64,000 bases of DNA, from the NCBI RefSeq assembly GCF_047468865.1, contig NZ_JBLGTV010000006.1, positions 124,001-188,000 on the forward strand. The letters are read 5' to 3'. This document shows positions 8,536-16,767 of this stretch, one piece after another. A program made the position numbers and the translations under genes. The number at the start of each line of letters is the position of its first letter. The stretch's first letter is position 1. The stretch is from Castellaniella hirudinis_A (GTDB taxonomy: Bacteria > Pseudomonadota > Gammaproteobacteria > Burkholderiales > Burkholderiaceae_B). A model generated the notes under the pieces. It was given only the letters and a program-made list of their open reading frames with translations. It was not told the DNA's origin and did not search any database.

Positions 8536-9841
8536 GTCGCGCCTCATGTAGGCGCGTGGATTGAAACGCACTGTATGCCGGCATTTCAGCCAGCAGCCGC
8601 AGGTCGCGCCTCATGTAGGCGCGTGGATTGAAACCTGTAGATTCATAAGGGTCCTTCGTGATCCAATCACGTCGCGCCTCATGTAGGCGCGTGGATTGAA
8701 ACATCCGTCGATGCGCGGTGTTGTCTTGATTTTGAGGTCGCGCCTCATGTAGGCGCGTGGATTGAAACTTGCTGTTCAATCGGCTTGAAAGTCAGTGGAA
8801 CTGGGTCGCGCCTCATGTAGGCGCGTGGATTGAAACAATCTTGGTGGCTTGTTGCGCGGCACCGCCAAGGGTCGCGCCTCATGTAGGCGCGTGGATTGAA
8901 ACAAGCGTCCCGGCTTCGACGACACCCGCACGGACGTCGCGCCTCATGTAGGCGCGTGGATTGAAACGGCGGAAGAAAACGCCCGCACCCAGATTGACCA
9001 AAGTCGCGCCTCATGTAGGCGCGTGGATTGAAACCCCGCTCGAACCATGTGCTGAAGTTGCGCCGCCAGTCGCGCCTCATGTAGGCGCGTGGATTGAAAC
9101 GCGCCGATGCTCTTAATCTCGCTGGACTCGTCCAGGACGTCGCGCCTCATGTAGGCGCGTGGATTGAAACCTGGTATTGGACATCCACGCCCTACGGCTC
9201 CGGCAGTCGCGCCTCATGTAGGCGCGTGGATTGAAACTCCGGCACTGTGGACGAGTTTCTGGCCGCGTCCGCGTCGCGCCTCATGTAGGCGCGTGGATTG
9301 AAACCGGTGCCCGTAGCTGCCGAGCTGTTGCGGCTGCATAGTCGCGCCTCATGTAGGCGCGTGGATTGAAACGCCCGTGTCGTGCAGCGGCGCGGCCCAG
9401 GAGCCGGGTCGCGCCTCATGTAGGCGCGTGGATTGAAACGACGGGCTTATTGGCGAAGTGGATGAATTGTGGCGGTCGCGCCTCATGTAGGCGCGTGGAT
9501 TGAAACGATCAGGTGGGCCAGAGCTTGACGGACGCCCTATGTCGCGCCTCATGTAGGCGCGTGGATTGAAACTTGATCTTTCGTTTGTCGCCTACCCACC
9601 ACGGGCTGGTCGCGCCTCATGTAGGCGCGTGGATTGAAACGCTGAAAGCAAGCGATGCGCCAGACGCATCCGGCGTCGCGCCTCGTGTAGGCGCGTGGAT
9701 TGAAACATTTCTTCGGGTGTCATGTGGCCCATATAGCCAAGGTCGCGCCTCATGTAGGCGCGTGGATTGAAACACCACGCCGGTGGTCACCATGCAACCC
9801 CCGACCCTGGTCGCGCCTCATGCAGACGCGTGGATCGAAAC
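8536..9841 (+). CRISPR. Orphan CRISPR array, type I-C-like, 20 repeats and 19 spacers
   Basis: Repeats are 32 nt, beginning GTCGCGCC and ending GTGGATTGAAAC, with an internal stem CGCGCC...GGCGCG; the ATTGAAAC tail and length are those of type I-C. Repeat starts: 8536, 8603, 8671, 8737, 8805, 8871, 8936, 9003, 9069, 9139, 9206, 9273, 9341, 9408, 9475, 9541, 9609, 9675, 9742 and 9810. Spacers are 33-38 nt, all different. The repeat at 9675 has one change (CTCGTG for CTCATG) and the last (9810-9841) has three, marking the right side as the old, leader-distal end; transcription is therefore inferred to be on the plus strand from a leader on the left. No leader and no cas gene is present in the window. 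Confidence 0.97.
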
Positions 9842-9938
9842 ATCAGCTACAGCTCGCCTGACATTAACCAGCAAATGCTCGCATCACGGACAGTGACCGG
9901 CTGTATCCAAAGCGGAGGCAGGCGATAGTTGTCGCGGC

Positions 9939-11282
9939 TCAGTGTGATGTTTCCGTAACTGAACCGTCTTCTCCGGCGACCGCTCCCAGCGCCTCATTAC
10001 CTTGCCGCTCCCATCGCTTCAAATCCAGATACAGCCGCCGCGCACTTTCCTGGTAGCCGTCCCGGGTGAAGTGCACCAGATCCTTGCCGACCAGGCCGCG
10101 CGCCTGCCAATCCAGCATGGGGCAAGCCCCGCCCTGGGCGCTTTCCCAATCCCAATACAGCGTGTGCTGGGATTTGGCCACGGTCAATTGGGCTTGCTTG
10201 ACCGTCTTGTGGTGTAGTGGGCGTCGCTGGGCACAAGGCAGATGCTCGTTCGTGGCGGCGCGCAGGGCGTCGGGGGCGGCAATCAGCAGGACAGCGGCGC
10301 GAGGCAGCGCGGCGCGCACGACGCGGATGCCTTCTTCCAGCGTGGCCCGCAGGGCGGCGGGATCCAGATCCGGGTCGAAGGATTCGTTCGTGCCGTAGGC
10401 AATGATGACCAGGTCGGCCCGGGTCGCGGCCAATTGGGCGGGCCAGTCGGCTTGCCATTTTCCCCAGATGCCTTGGCGTGCGCCGTTTGTTCCGATGGGC
10501 GAGATCAGCACGCCGTGCCGGGTTTCTTTTTCCAACCAGATGCCGCCGAGTTCGGTTTTGCCCGCGTCGGCGGCCGTCAGGGTAAAGGGCAGTTGCACAC
10601 GGGTGCTCAAGTAGCGCCATCCGCCGATGCGGGGGGCGGCGGCTTGCCGGGCCGACAGGGCGTGGCGCTGGGCGCCGCTTTGCAGCAGCAGCGGACGGGC
10701 GTCGGCGGTTTGACGCAGCAGCAGGGTGGCCCGGTAGGGCTGGTCGTCCGGCTGGTGGGCGTCGACGCGTATCCAGGCGTTTTTCCGGGCGGCCTGGGCA
10801 ATATAGCCGCCCAACGGGAAATGGTCGGATTCGTCGGTGCGGCTACTGGTCAGCCGCCAGTTCTTGGATTGGATCTTGATCAGGCTGTGCCCCATGCCGC
10901 GCACGTTCATGGGGGTGATCCAGCCGATGCCGGCATCGCCGAGATCGGTGCGCAGGCGGGCTCGCAGGCCTTTGGTGAAGGTGTCGGAGGCGGTGTGCGA
11001 ATCACCCAGCTGCACGATGCGCAAGACTGTATCGGCTTGCTTTCCCGCCCGCAGGCGCTGTCGCAGCCGGTCGGCGTTGGGGTCGCCAAAATCCTGCAGG
11101 CCCAGGTGCCGGGCCGGCCGCTGGTAGTCCGGGGGCGGGGCCGGCGAGGGCGATGGCGCGGACGCTTCTGGGGGCGGGGGGGCGGTGCAACTGCCCAGCA
11201 GCAGGCTGCCGCCCATGATGCCCAGGACGGCCAGCAGGCGGGAAGTCGATCGAAAAATGGAATGGCGGGTCACAGGGTGCAT
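9939..11282 (-). CDS. SGNH/GDSL-type esterase lipoprotein
   Basis: 447 residues. A signal peptide with lipobox (LLLGSC, Cys near residue 32) and a Pro/Ala-rich linker precede an SGNH hydrolase. Block I is QLGDSHTASD (nucleophile Ser), block III YGTNES, block V DLVHFTRDGY (Asp/His). It would sit lipid-anchored in the periplasm or outer membrane. Last gene of a three-gene run with an MBOAT acyltransferase and a second SGNH protein; by analogy to PatA/PatB/Ape systems it may remove or transfer O-acetyl groups on peptidoglycan or another envelope polymer. The substrate is inferred from context only. Confidence 0.75.
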   Translation of the reverse strand: MHPVTRHSIFRSTSRLLAVLGIMGGSLLLGSCTAPPPPEASAPSPSPAPPPDYQRPARHLGLQDFGDPNADRLRQRLRAGKQADTVLRIVQLGDSHTASDTFTKGLRARLRTDLGDAGIGWITPMNVRGMGHSLIKIQSKNWRLTSSRTDESDHFPLGGYIAQAARKNAWIRVDAHQPDDQPYRATLLLRQTADARPLLLQSGAQRHALSARQAAAPRIGGWRYLSTRVQLPFTLTAADAGKTELGGIWLEKETRHGVLISPIGTNGARQGIWGKWQADWPAQLAATRADLVIIAYGTNESFDPDLDPAALRATLEEGIRVVRAALPRAAVLLIAAPDALRAATNEHLPCAQRRPLHHKTVKQAQLTVAKSQHTLYWDWESAQGGACPMLDWQARGLVGKDLVHFTRDGYQESARRLYLDLKRWERQGNEALGAVAGEDGSVTETSH

Positions 11283-11289
11283 CCAGGAA

Positions 11290-12606
11290 TCAAGGGGTTT
11301 CGGGGTTGCTGGCGTCCCGTTGGGCCTGCAGGGCCGGCGCCGCGACGGGCTGGATGCGCGCCAGGATCGCCTGGGCCAGCAGTTTTTGCCCCGCGACGGT
11401 GAAGTGCACGCCGTCGTCGATGCGGATCTTCACCTTTTTGTCGTCGATGTCGGCATAGGCATTGAAGCGGCCTTCGGTCTGCCCCAGCACTTGGTTGCTG
11501 TCGATGAGCATGCCGTGGGCGGTCTGGACTTCGGCGGCGTACAGGCTGTTCAAGTATTGCATGCCGCTGTCCAGTTTCTGGTTTTTCATCGCCGGCACTT
11601 GCAGCCAGATGATGGCGGCCTGGTGCGTCCTGGCCGTGTCCAGCAGGGCGCGAATGCGTGCGCGGTACGCGGTCTCCCAGGCTTCGGACTTGAATTTCGC
11701 GTAGGGCTGGCCTTTTTCCACGGCGAAGGCCCAAGGGTCGTTGGGCCCCAGAAAGACCACCATCAAGCGGATGTCCGGGTGCTGCGCGAAGGTGTTTTGC
11801 ACCGTTTTGGGCCAGTCGAAAAAACCGGGATACGCCAGGCCTGTGCTCTGCTTGCTCAGATCCAGGCTGTCGATGCCGTATTCCTTGGTCAGGATGCGGC
11901 GCACATGGGGGGCCACGCCTTGCATCATCGAATCCCCGACAAAGAAAACGCGGTCTGTTTTGTCCAGCGCGATCGTTCCGCCGGCCTGCGCCCAGGTCGC
12001 GGGTTTCCCCGCCGGGGCGGCGGCCATGATGGTCGGCGCCATGACGGGCGGCGCCGTGGCGGCCGACACGGGTTCGGGCGGCGATTCGAGCATCGATCCG
12101 GCCGCCGGCTCGGGGCTTGCGGTGCGCTGTGCCGCAGGCCTGGGCTGGGCCTGGGAGGCCGGCAATGACGCCGGGTTGGCGGCCGGCGCGGGGCGCTTGC
12201 CTGGTGGTGCGACGGGCGCGGGTTCGGGCGTTGAAGCAGATATCGGCTGTCTCGGCGCAGCGGCGGACGGCGCGGCGCTCGCCCCGGGCGCAGACTGCCA
12301 CAGTTGGCTGAAGACCTGCGCGGCGTGCGCGTCGAACTGGCGCCAGCGGTCGGCCCAGGCTTGCCGCTTGGCGGTCATGTCCTGCTGCCATTGTCCGCCC
12401 AGCTGCCAGGCGGGCCAGGCAGACCAGGCCGCCCAGCGCGGTTCCTGGTGGTAGGTTTGACGCCAGTATTCGTTGACCGACCCTTGCATCAGCCAGACCA
12501 GGACGGCGGCCACCGTGGCCAGGGTGGCGAACAGGCCCAGCAGCGCCTGGGCCAGCGATGATGCCGCTGGCCGGGCGGGCGGGGTTTGGGGTTTAGAAGC
12601 TGGCAT
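11290..12606 (-). CDS. SGNH-family (DUF459-like) membrane-anchored protein, putative O-acetyltransferase partner
   Basis: 438 residues. One N-terminal membrane helix (LAQALLGLFATLATVAAVLVWLM), a long Ala/Pro-rich periplasmic linker, then an SGNH domain with FVGDSMMQG (Ser), FLGPNDPW (Asn) and IDDGVHFTVAG (Asp/His). The start overlaps the end of the MBOAT gene by 14 bp and the stop is 7 bp before the next gene, so the three are surely co-transcribed. MBOAT plus periplasmic SGNH partner is the known two-step scheme for exporting acetyl groups and placing them on a polysaccharide. Which polymer is modified cannot be told. Confidence 0.75.
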   Translation of the reverse strand: MPASKPQTPPARPAASSLAQALLGLFATLATVAAVLVWLMQGSVNEYWRQTYHQEPRWAAWSAWPAWQLGGQWQQDMTAKRQAWADRWRQFDAHAAQVFSQLWQSAPGASAAPSAAAPRQPISASTPEPAPVAPPGKRPAPAANPASLPASQAQPRPAAQRTASPEPAAGSMLESPPEPVSAATAPPVMAPTIMAAAPAGKPATWAQAGGTIALDKTDRVFFVGDSMMQGVAPHVRRILTKEYGIDSLDLSKQSTGLAYPGFFDWPKTVQNTFAQHPDIRLMVVFLGPNDPWAFAVEKGQPYAKFKSEAWETAYRARIRALLDTARTHQAAIIWLQVPAMKNQKLDSGMQYLNSLYAAEVQTAHGMLIDSNQVLGQTEGRFNAYADIDDKKVKIRIDDGVHFTVAGQKLLAQAILARIQPVAAPALQAQRDASNPETP

Positions 12607-13999
12607 AGATAAAGGCGGGGATTCCCGGCGGCGACAGAGACAAGGCCAGCCATCCCAGCAGGCCGATGATCGGGGGCAGCGCGGCGCCGGGCAGGCGGTG
12701 GCTGTTGTCCAGCCCCCATTGTGTCATCCGCGCCGCCAGGGGATAGAGCCGCAGGGCCACCCACATCCCCAGCAGATACAGGGGCGAATTGAACTGCAGG
12801 GCCTGGTTGTAGTGGGTGCACAGGGTGTTCAGGAAAGCCAGGCTCTGATCCAGGTCGGTGCTGCGGAAAAAGATCCAGGCCGCGGAGACCAGCAGGAAAG
12901 TACAGACATGGGCCAGCACCGGCGTGACTTGCTGGATGCGGTCGCGGCCCAGCCAGCGGTCGCCGATATTCAGCAGCACCATGCCCAGGCCATGGATGCC
13001 GCCCCAGATAAGGAAATTGGCGCTGGAACCATGCCACAGGCCGGAAAGCAGCATGGCGATCATCAGATTGGCCTGGGTGCGCCACCAGCCGTGGCGCGAC
13101 CCGCCCAGCGGGATGTACAGATAGTCGCGTATCCAGGTGGATAGGCTGATGTGCCAGCGTTCCCAGAAATGCCGCAGATTGCCGGCCGCGTAAGGGGCGC
13201 GGAAATTGACCGGCAGGGTGAATCCCAGCAGCAGGGCCAGCCCGGTGACCAGATCCGTGTAGCCGGAAAAATTCAGATACAGCTGCCACGAGTAGGCCAG
13301 CAGGCCCAGCAGGGCGTCCAGGGCATGGTAGCCGGCCGGGTTGGCGAATACCGGGTCGGCCCAGGTGTCGGCCAGCCAGGCCCCCAGGTAGACCACCTTG
13401 AGCAGGGCCAGCGCGATCAGCAGCAGGCCCTTGCGATATTGCAACAGCTGGCGCGGGCTGTTGCAGTCGATTTGCGGCAAAAAAACCCGGGCCCGGTTGA
13501 TGGGGCCCGCCACGACGCTGGGGAAAAAGGCCAGGTAGAGCGCCAAGGCGGGCAGGGAGGCCGCCTGAATCTCTGCGCGCTGCAGGGAGACCAGGTAGCT
13601 GATCGAATGGAAGGTGTAGAACGAAATCCCCAGCGGAACCATGATCTGGAGGGCGGGCACCCAGGGGGCGAGACCCGCCGCCGTCAGGGCGGCGTTGATG
13701 CCGTCGCGGAAAAAATCGAAATACTTGAATGTCGCCAGGTTCAGGACGGCCAGAACCAGGGCCAGGGCCAGGCCGGCGCGGTTTTTTTCCCGGGTGCGCA
13801 GGATCAGCAGGCCGCAGGCGTGGATGCCCGCGGTGTACGCAATGATCATCAGCGCGAACCAGGGATGCGCGCTGGCCAGGATGAAATAGCTGGCGGCCAG
13901 CAGCAGCGTGTTCTGCACGTCGGGCCAGCGGACACAGCTCCAGTACAGGATCAGGAACAGCAGGAAGAAGCCGGAAAATTCCAGCGAAAGAAAGCTCAT
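12593..13999 (-). CDS. MBOAT-family membrane O-acyltransferase (AlgI/PatA-like)
   Basis: About 468 residues with many membrane segments. Family signatures include FFPSVVAGPINRA, NFSGYTDLVTGLALLLGF, the block HFWERWHISLSTWIRDYLYI, and SGLWHGSS containing the conserved catalytic His. It would move acetyl groups across the inner membrane. The start at 13999 (MSFLSLEFSGFF) is chosen because AlgI-type proteins begin just before this hydrophobic segment; an ATG seven codons upstream (14020) is the alternative. First gene of the operon; the promoter would lie in the 14000-14170 gap. Confidence 0.88.
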   Translation of the reverse strand: MSFLSLEFSGFFLLFLILYWSCVRWPDVQNTLLLAASYFILASAHPWFALMIIAYTAGIHACGLLILRTREKNRAGLALALVLAVLNLATFKYFDFFRDGINAALTAAGLAPWVPALQIMVPLGISFYTFHSISYLVSLQRAEIQAASLPALALYLAFFPSVVAGPINRARVFLPQIDCNSPRQLLQYRKGLLLIALALLKVVYLGAWLADTWADPVFANPAGYHALDALLGLLAYSWQLYLNFSGYTDLVTGLALLLGFTLPVNFRAPYAAGNLRHFWERWHISLSTWIRDYLYIPLGGSRHGWWRTQANLMIAMLLSGLWHGSSANFLIWGGIHGLGMVLLNIGDRWLGRDRIQQVTPVLAHVCTFLLVSAAWIFFRSTDLDQSLAFLNTLCTHYNQALQFNSPLYLLGMWVALRLYPLAARMTQWGLDNSHRLPGAALPPIIGLLGWLALSLSPPGIPAFIYASF

Positions 14000-14176
14000 G
14001 GGGGTCGTGTGGCCGGACAATCGTGGGATTGTAGTCCGCGCGAGGCGGCGCTGCCGCGCTGCCGTCGGGGTCGGCTGATCGGGGCGCTGGAGAATTTTCC
14101 CTAAACAAATAACAAAAAGTTATATAAAAGGTGTTTCATATTCCATATAATAGTTTCTCTAATTGGGCTATGGCAT

Positions 14177-15139
14177 ATGAATCTTCAGCAATTTCGGTTT
14201 GTCCGGGAAACCATCCGGCGCAACTACAACCTGACGGAAGCGGCGCGCGCCCTGTATACCTCGCAGCCAGGGGTTTCCAAGGCCATCATCGAGTTCGAGG
14301 ACGAACTGGGCATCAAGATCTTCGAACGCCACGGCAAGCGGCTCAAGGGCTTGACCAAGCCGGGGCTGGCGGTGTCCGGCGTGATCGACCGCATCATGCG
14401 CGAGGTGGACAACCTGAAAAAGGTCAGCGACGAGTTCGCCCAGCGCGATGAAGGCGCCCTGGTGATCGCCTGCACCCACACCCAGGCGCGCTACTTGCTG
14501 CCGCGAGTGATTCCGTCGTTTCGGGCGCGGTTTCCCAAGGTTCATGTGTCCCTGGCCGAGGGCAACCCCGAGCACCTGGCCAAGCTGGTGCTGCACGAGC
14601 AGGCCGATATCGCCATCGCCACCGAAACCCTGGCCGACACGCCGGGCCTGGTGGCCCTGCCGGTCTACTGCTGGGAGCACACCCTGGTGGTGCCGCCCGA
14701 TCATCCCTTGACCAGCCTGACGTCCAGCGCGGCGCGCAACCTGTCGCTGGAACACCTGGCGCAATACCCCATTGTGACCTATGACCGCGCGTTTTCCGGC
14801 CGCCGGGCGATTGACGCCGCCTTCGAGCAGGCGGGCATCACGCCCGACATCGTGCTGGAGGCCATCGACGCCGACGTGGTCAAGACCTATGCCGATATCG
14901 GCCTGGGCATCGGCATCATCGCCGGGGTGGCCTTCGATCCGCGCCGCGACAAGGGCCTGGTGGGGCTGCCCGCCGGCCACTTGTTTGGCAAACACACCAC
15001 CAGCGTGGCCATCAAGCGCGGCGTATTCCTGCGCGACTTTGTCTATGTGCTGCTCGAAATGCTGGCGCCCGAACTCAGCCGCGAACGGGTGTCCGAAGTC
15101 ATTTCCCAGCCGACCCCGGCCATCCGCCAAGTCGCCTGA
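14177..15139 (+). CDS. cysB: LysR-type regulator of the CysB/Cbl group
   Basis: 320 residues, typical CysB length. The N-terminal winged helix (MNLQQFRFVRETIRRNYNLT...LYTSQPGVSKAI) and the phrase ELGIKIFERHGKRLKGLT are characteristic of CysB. The effector domain has CTHTQARYLLP, the conserved ligand pocket segment for O-acetylserine or sulfate in this group. It controls sulfur assimilation genes in relatives. It stands alone, with a strong terminator at 15228-15256. CysB versus Cbl cannot be decided without comparison. Confidence 0.88.
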   Translation: MNLQQFRFVRETIRRNYNLTEAARALYTSQPGVSKAIIEFEDELGIKIFERHGKRLKGLTKPGLAVSGVIDRIMREVDNLKKVSDEFAQRDEGALVIACTHTQARYLLPRVIPSFRARFPKVHVSLAEGNPEHLAKLVLHEQADIAIATETLADTPGLVALPVYCWEHTLVVPPDHPLTSLTSSAARNLSLEHLAQYPIVTYDRAFSGRRAIDAAFEQAGITPDIVLEAIDADVVKTYADIGLGIGIIAGVAFDPRRDKGLVGLPAGHLFGKHTTSVAIKRGVFLRDFVYVLLEMLAPELSRERVSEVISQPTPAIRQVA

Positions 15140-15227
15140 CACGCCTGATTGGCCTGCCCGGCGCGTGCGCGGCCCTGGCTTCGGCGGCCGGGGCGCTGTC
15201 CGCCGAGATAAAACGTTGACCAACCGG

Positions 15228-15256
15228 ACGGGACACGCGGATCGTGTCCCGTTTTT
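15228..15256 (+). terminator. Rho-independent terminator after the CysB-type gene
   Basis: Ten-base stem ACGGGACACG / CGTGTCCCGT with a 5-base loop, followed by TTTT. Confidence 0.85.
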
Positions 15257-15330
15257 GCGTGCGCGGAACCTGACCATCGTATGTCTCAAGTGTGACGAAC
15301 TAAAAAATATCCCTGATCGCAATTGATTTT

Positions 15331-15349
15331 CTAAATAAGAATCATTATT
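15331..15349. promoter_or_regulatory. Possible Fur box upstream of the DUF2325 gene
   Basis: CTAAATAAGAATCATTATT matches the classical 19-bp Fur consensus at about 13 positions, including a near-perfect right half (AATCATTAT). It lies 50 bp before the start codon. Read by eye; other AT-rich operators are possible. Confidence 0.45.
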
Positions 15350-15398
15350 ATTTCAAATCATAGAAAGAACAATTTCAATTGGTTCAGGAGTCATCCCC

Positions 15399-15764
15399 AT
15401 GGAGCAGTCACAAGTCAATGCCTTGGTCGTCGGTGCGGATCGCCTGGGAAACATTCCCGATTTGCTGCGTGATCACAATATCGCCATCTCGCATCACATC
15501 AGCGGCCGCGATACGGCCCACCAGAAAAAAGCTCCCAGTCTGCCGTCCGGCACCGATCTGGTCATTTTGCTGACGGATTTCCTGGGGCATAACGTGATGA
15601 AGACGTTTCGTGCCGCCGCGCAGCGCGCCGGCATCCGGGTCATGACGTGCCGCCGCTCGGTGTGCAGCATGCAGCAAGCCCTGGATCAGTGCGGATTCTG
15701 TAAAAGCACTGTGTGTCCGTTGCGTTCCCAGGCGTCAGCCCGGCGCTTGGCCCACGCGCACTGA
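15399..15764 (+). CDS. DUF2325 domain protein
   Basis: 121 residues. The start fits an AGGAG at 15386-15390. The fold begins VNALVVGADRLGNIPDLL and continues with GTDLVILLTDFLGHNVMKTFRAAAQ, typical of DUF2325, followed by several cysteines (TCRRSVCSM, CGFCKSTVC) that could bind a metal or form a redox centre. Function unknown for the family. The upstream Fur-like site hints at iron-dependent expression. Terminated by a hairpin at 15834-15857. Confidence 0.75.
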   Translation: MEQSQVNALVVGADRLGNIPDLLRDHNIAISHHISGRDTAHQKKAPSLPSGTDLVILLTDFLGHNVMKTFRAAAQRAGIRVMTCRRSVCSMQQALDQCGFCKSTVCPLRSQASARRLAHAH

Positions 15765-15833
15765 GGCGCGCTCCGATCCAGCGGTTTCCTGTGCGCGTAT
15801 TCATGGCTTGGCCCGGGCGCGCTCCGCCAGACG

Positions 15834-15857
15834 ATGGGGGCGGTAAGCCCCCATTTT
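15834..15857 (+). terminator. Rho-independent terminator after the DUF2325 gene
   Basis: Stem ATGGGGGC / GCCCCCAT, 5-base loop GGTAA, then TTT. Confidence 0.75.
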
Positions 15858-15975
15858 CAGCAGCGGGTTGCCGTCGAATGTCTTAGCGGATGGGGATTTC
15901 GTGTCTGGACGGGTGCAGGCCCGCCCGGCGCATTGTCGGGCCGTGTTGTCGGTTCAGAGCCATTCGGTGGCGCGG

Positions 15976-16016
15976 GCCATGAAAAATGCCGGGGCATCCC
16001 CGGCATTTTTCATGGC
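15976..16016. terminator. Perfect 19-bp palindrome, probable terminator of the nlpC-type gene
   Basis: Arms of 19 bp (15976-15994 and 15998-16016) are perfect inverted copies around a 3-base loop CAT; the core is AAAAATGCCGGGG. It lies 6 bp past the stop of the minus-strand NlpC/P60 gene. The flanking A/T runs allow termination in both directions. Confidence 0.8.
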
Positions 16017-16021
16017 GGCCC

Positions 16022-16684
16022 TCAGCGCTGCGCCGTGGCGGACTGGGGCTTCAGCCGGCGCGCGCCGTTGTAGCGCTTGCGCCAATAGGCGATGTCCATG
16101 CTTTCGACCCGGATGGCCGCCCCCGAGCGCGGGGCGTGGACGAATTTCTTGTCTCCCAGGTAGATGCCCACATGAGAGAAGCGGCGCCCCAGGGTGTTGA
16201 AGAACACCAGGTCGCCGCGGCGGAGCTCGTTGCGATCGATCGAGATGCCTGCCTGGGCCTGGCCGCTGGCGGTGCGGGGCAGCTTCAGCCCCAGGGATTT
16301 TTCGGCGGCGTAGGCCACCAGGCCGCTGCAGTCGAAGCCTTCGCCGGGCGCGTCCCCGCCGTAGCGGTACTTGACCCCCAGGAACTTGAGCGCCGTGTTG
16401 GCCAGGGTTTTGGGGGCGGGGGTGGCGTGCCGCGAGGTGGACTGGGGATAGTCGAGCGCCAGGCTGTCTTTGCTGTCCAGCCAGGCGCCCAGCGGGTCGG
16501 CCTGGGTGGACAGCAGATAGCTGTCGCGCAGCAGGTGGTTGGAACCGGCATCCGCGGTCTGGCGGGGTTGGGTGGTGGCGCAACCGGCCAGCACCACCAG
16601 GCCAGCGCACAGGCACAGCCTGGCCCAGCGAGACAACGAAATCGGAGAGAATGATCTGGCGTGGGCGGCGTGTGGCGGTGGCAT
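16022..16684 (-). CDS. NlpC/P60-family lipoprotein, putative murein endopeptidase
   Basis: 220 residues. Signal peptide with lipobox VVLAGC (Cys near residue 35). The C-terminal NlpC/P60 domain has the catalytic Cys in GFDCSGLV, His in FSHVGIYLG and a third polar residue in FVHAPRSG. Such enzymes cleave peptide cross-links of peptidoglycan, as in Spr/MepS. It is followed by the strong palindrome at 15976-16016. Not clearly linked to the genes on either side. Confidence 0.9.
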   Translation of the reverse strand: MPPPHAAHARSFSPISLSRWARLCLCAGLVVLAGCATTQPRQTADAGSNHLLRDSYLLSTQADPLGAWLDSKDSLALDYPQSTSRHATPAPKTLANTALKFLGVKYRYGGDAPGEGFDCSGLVAYAAEKSLGLKLPRTASGQAQAGISIDRNELRRGDLVFFNTLGRRFSHVGIYLGDKKFVHAPRSGAAIRVESMDIAYWRKRYNGARRLKPQSATAQR

Positions 16685-16767
16685 GGTTTTTTAGCGGGTG
16701 TCGTGCGGTCTTGTTGGTGGATTACCCAGCCAGCGGGTAGCCCGAAGATTCTAATAGATGAGGCCAG

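Noticed and set aside
8489..9552. Several short frames across the CRISPR array
   Set aside because: They translate the repeats (recurring FQSTRLHEAR or FNPRAYMRRD units) and not genes.
6494..9938. cas genes linked to the CRISPR array
   Set aside because: None of the frames on either side resembles cas3, cas5, cas7, cas8, cas1, cas2 or cas4.
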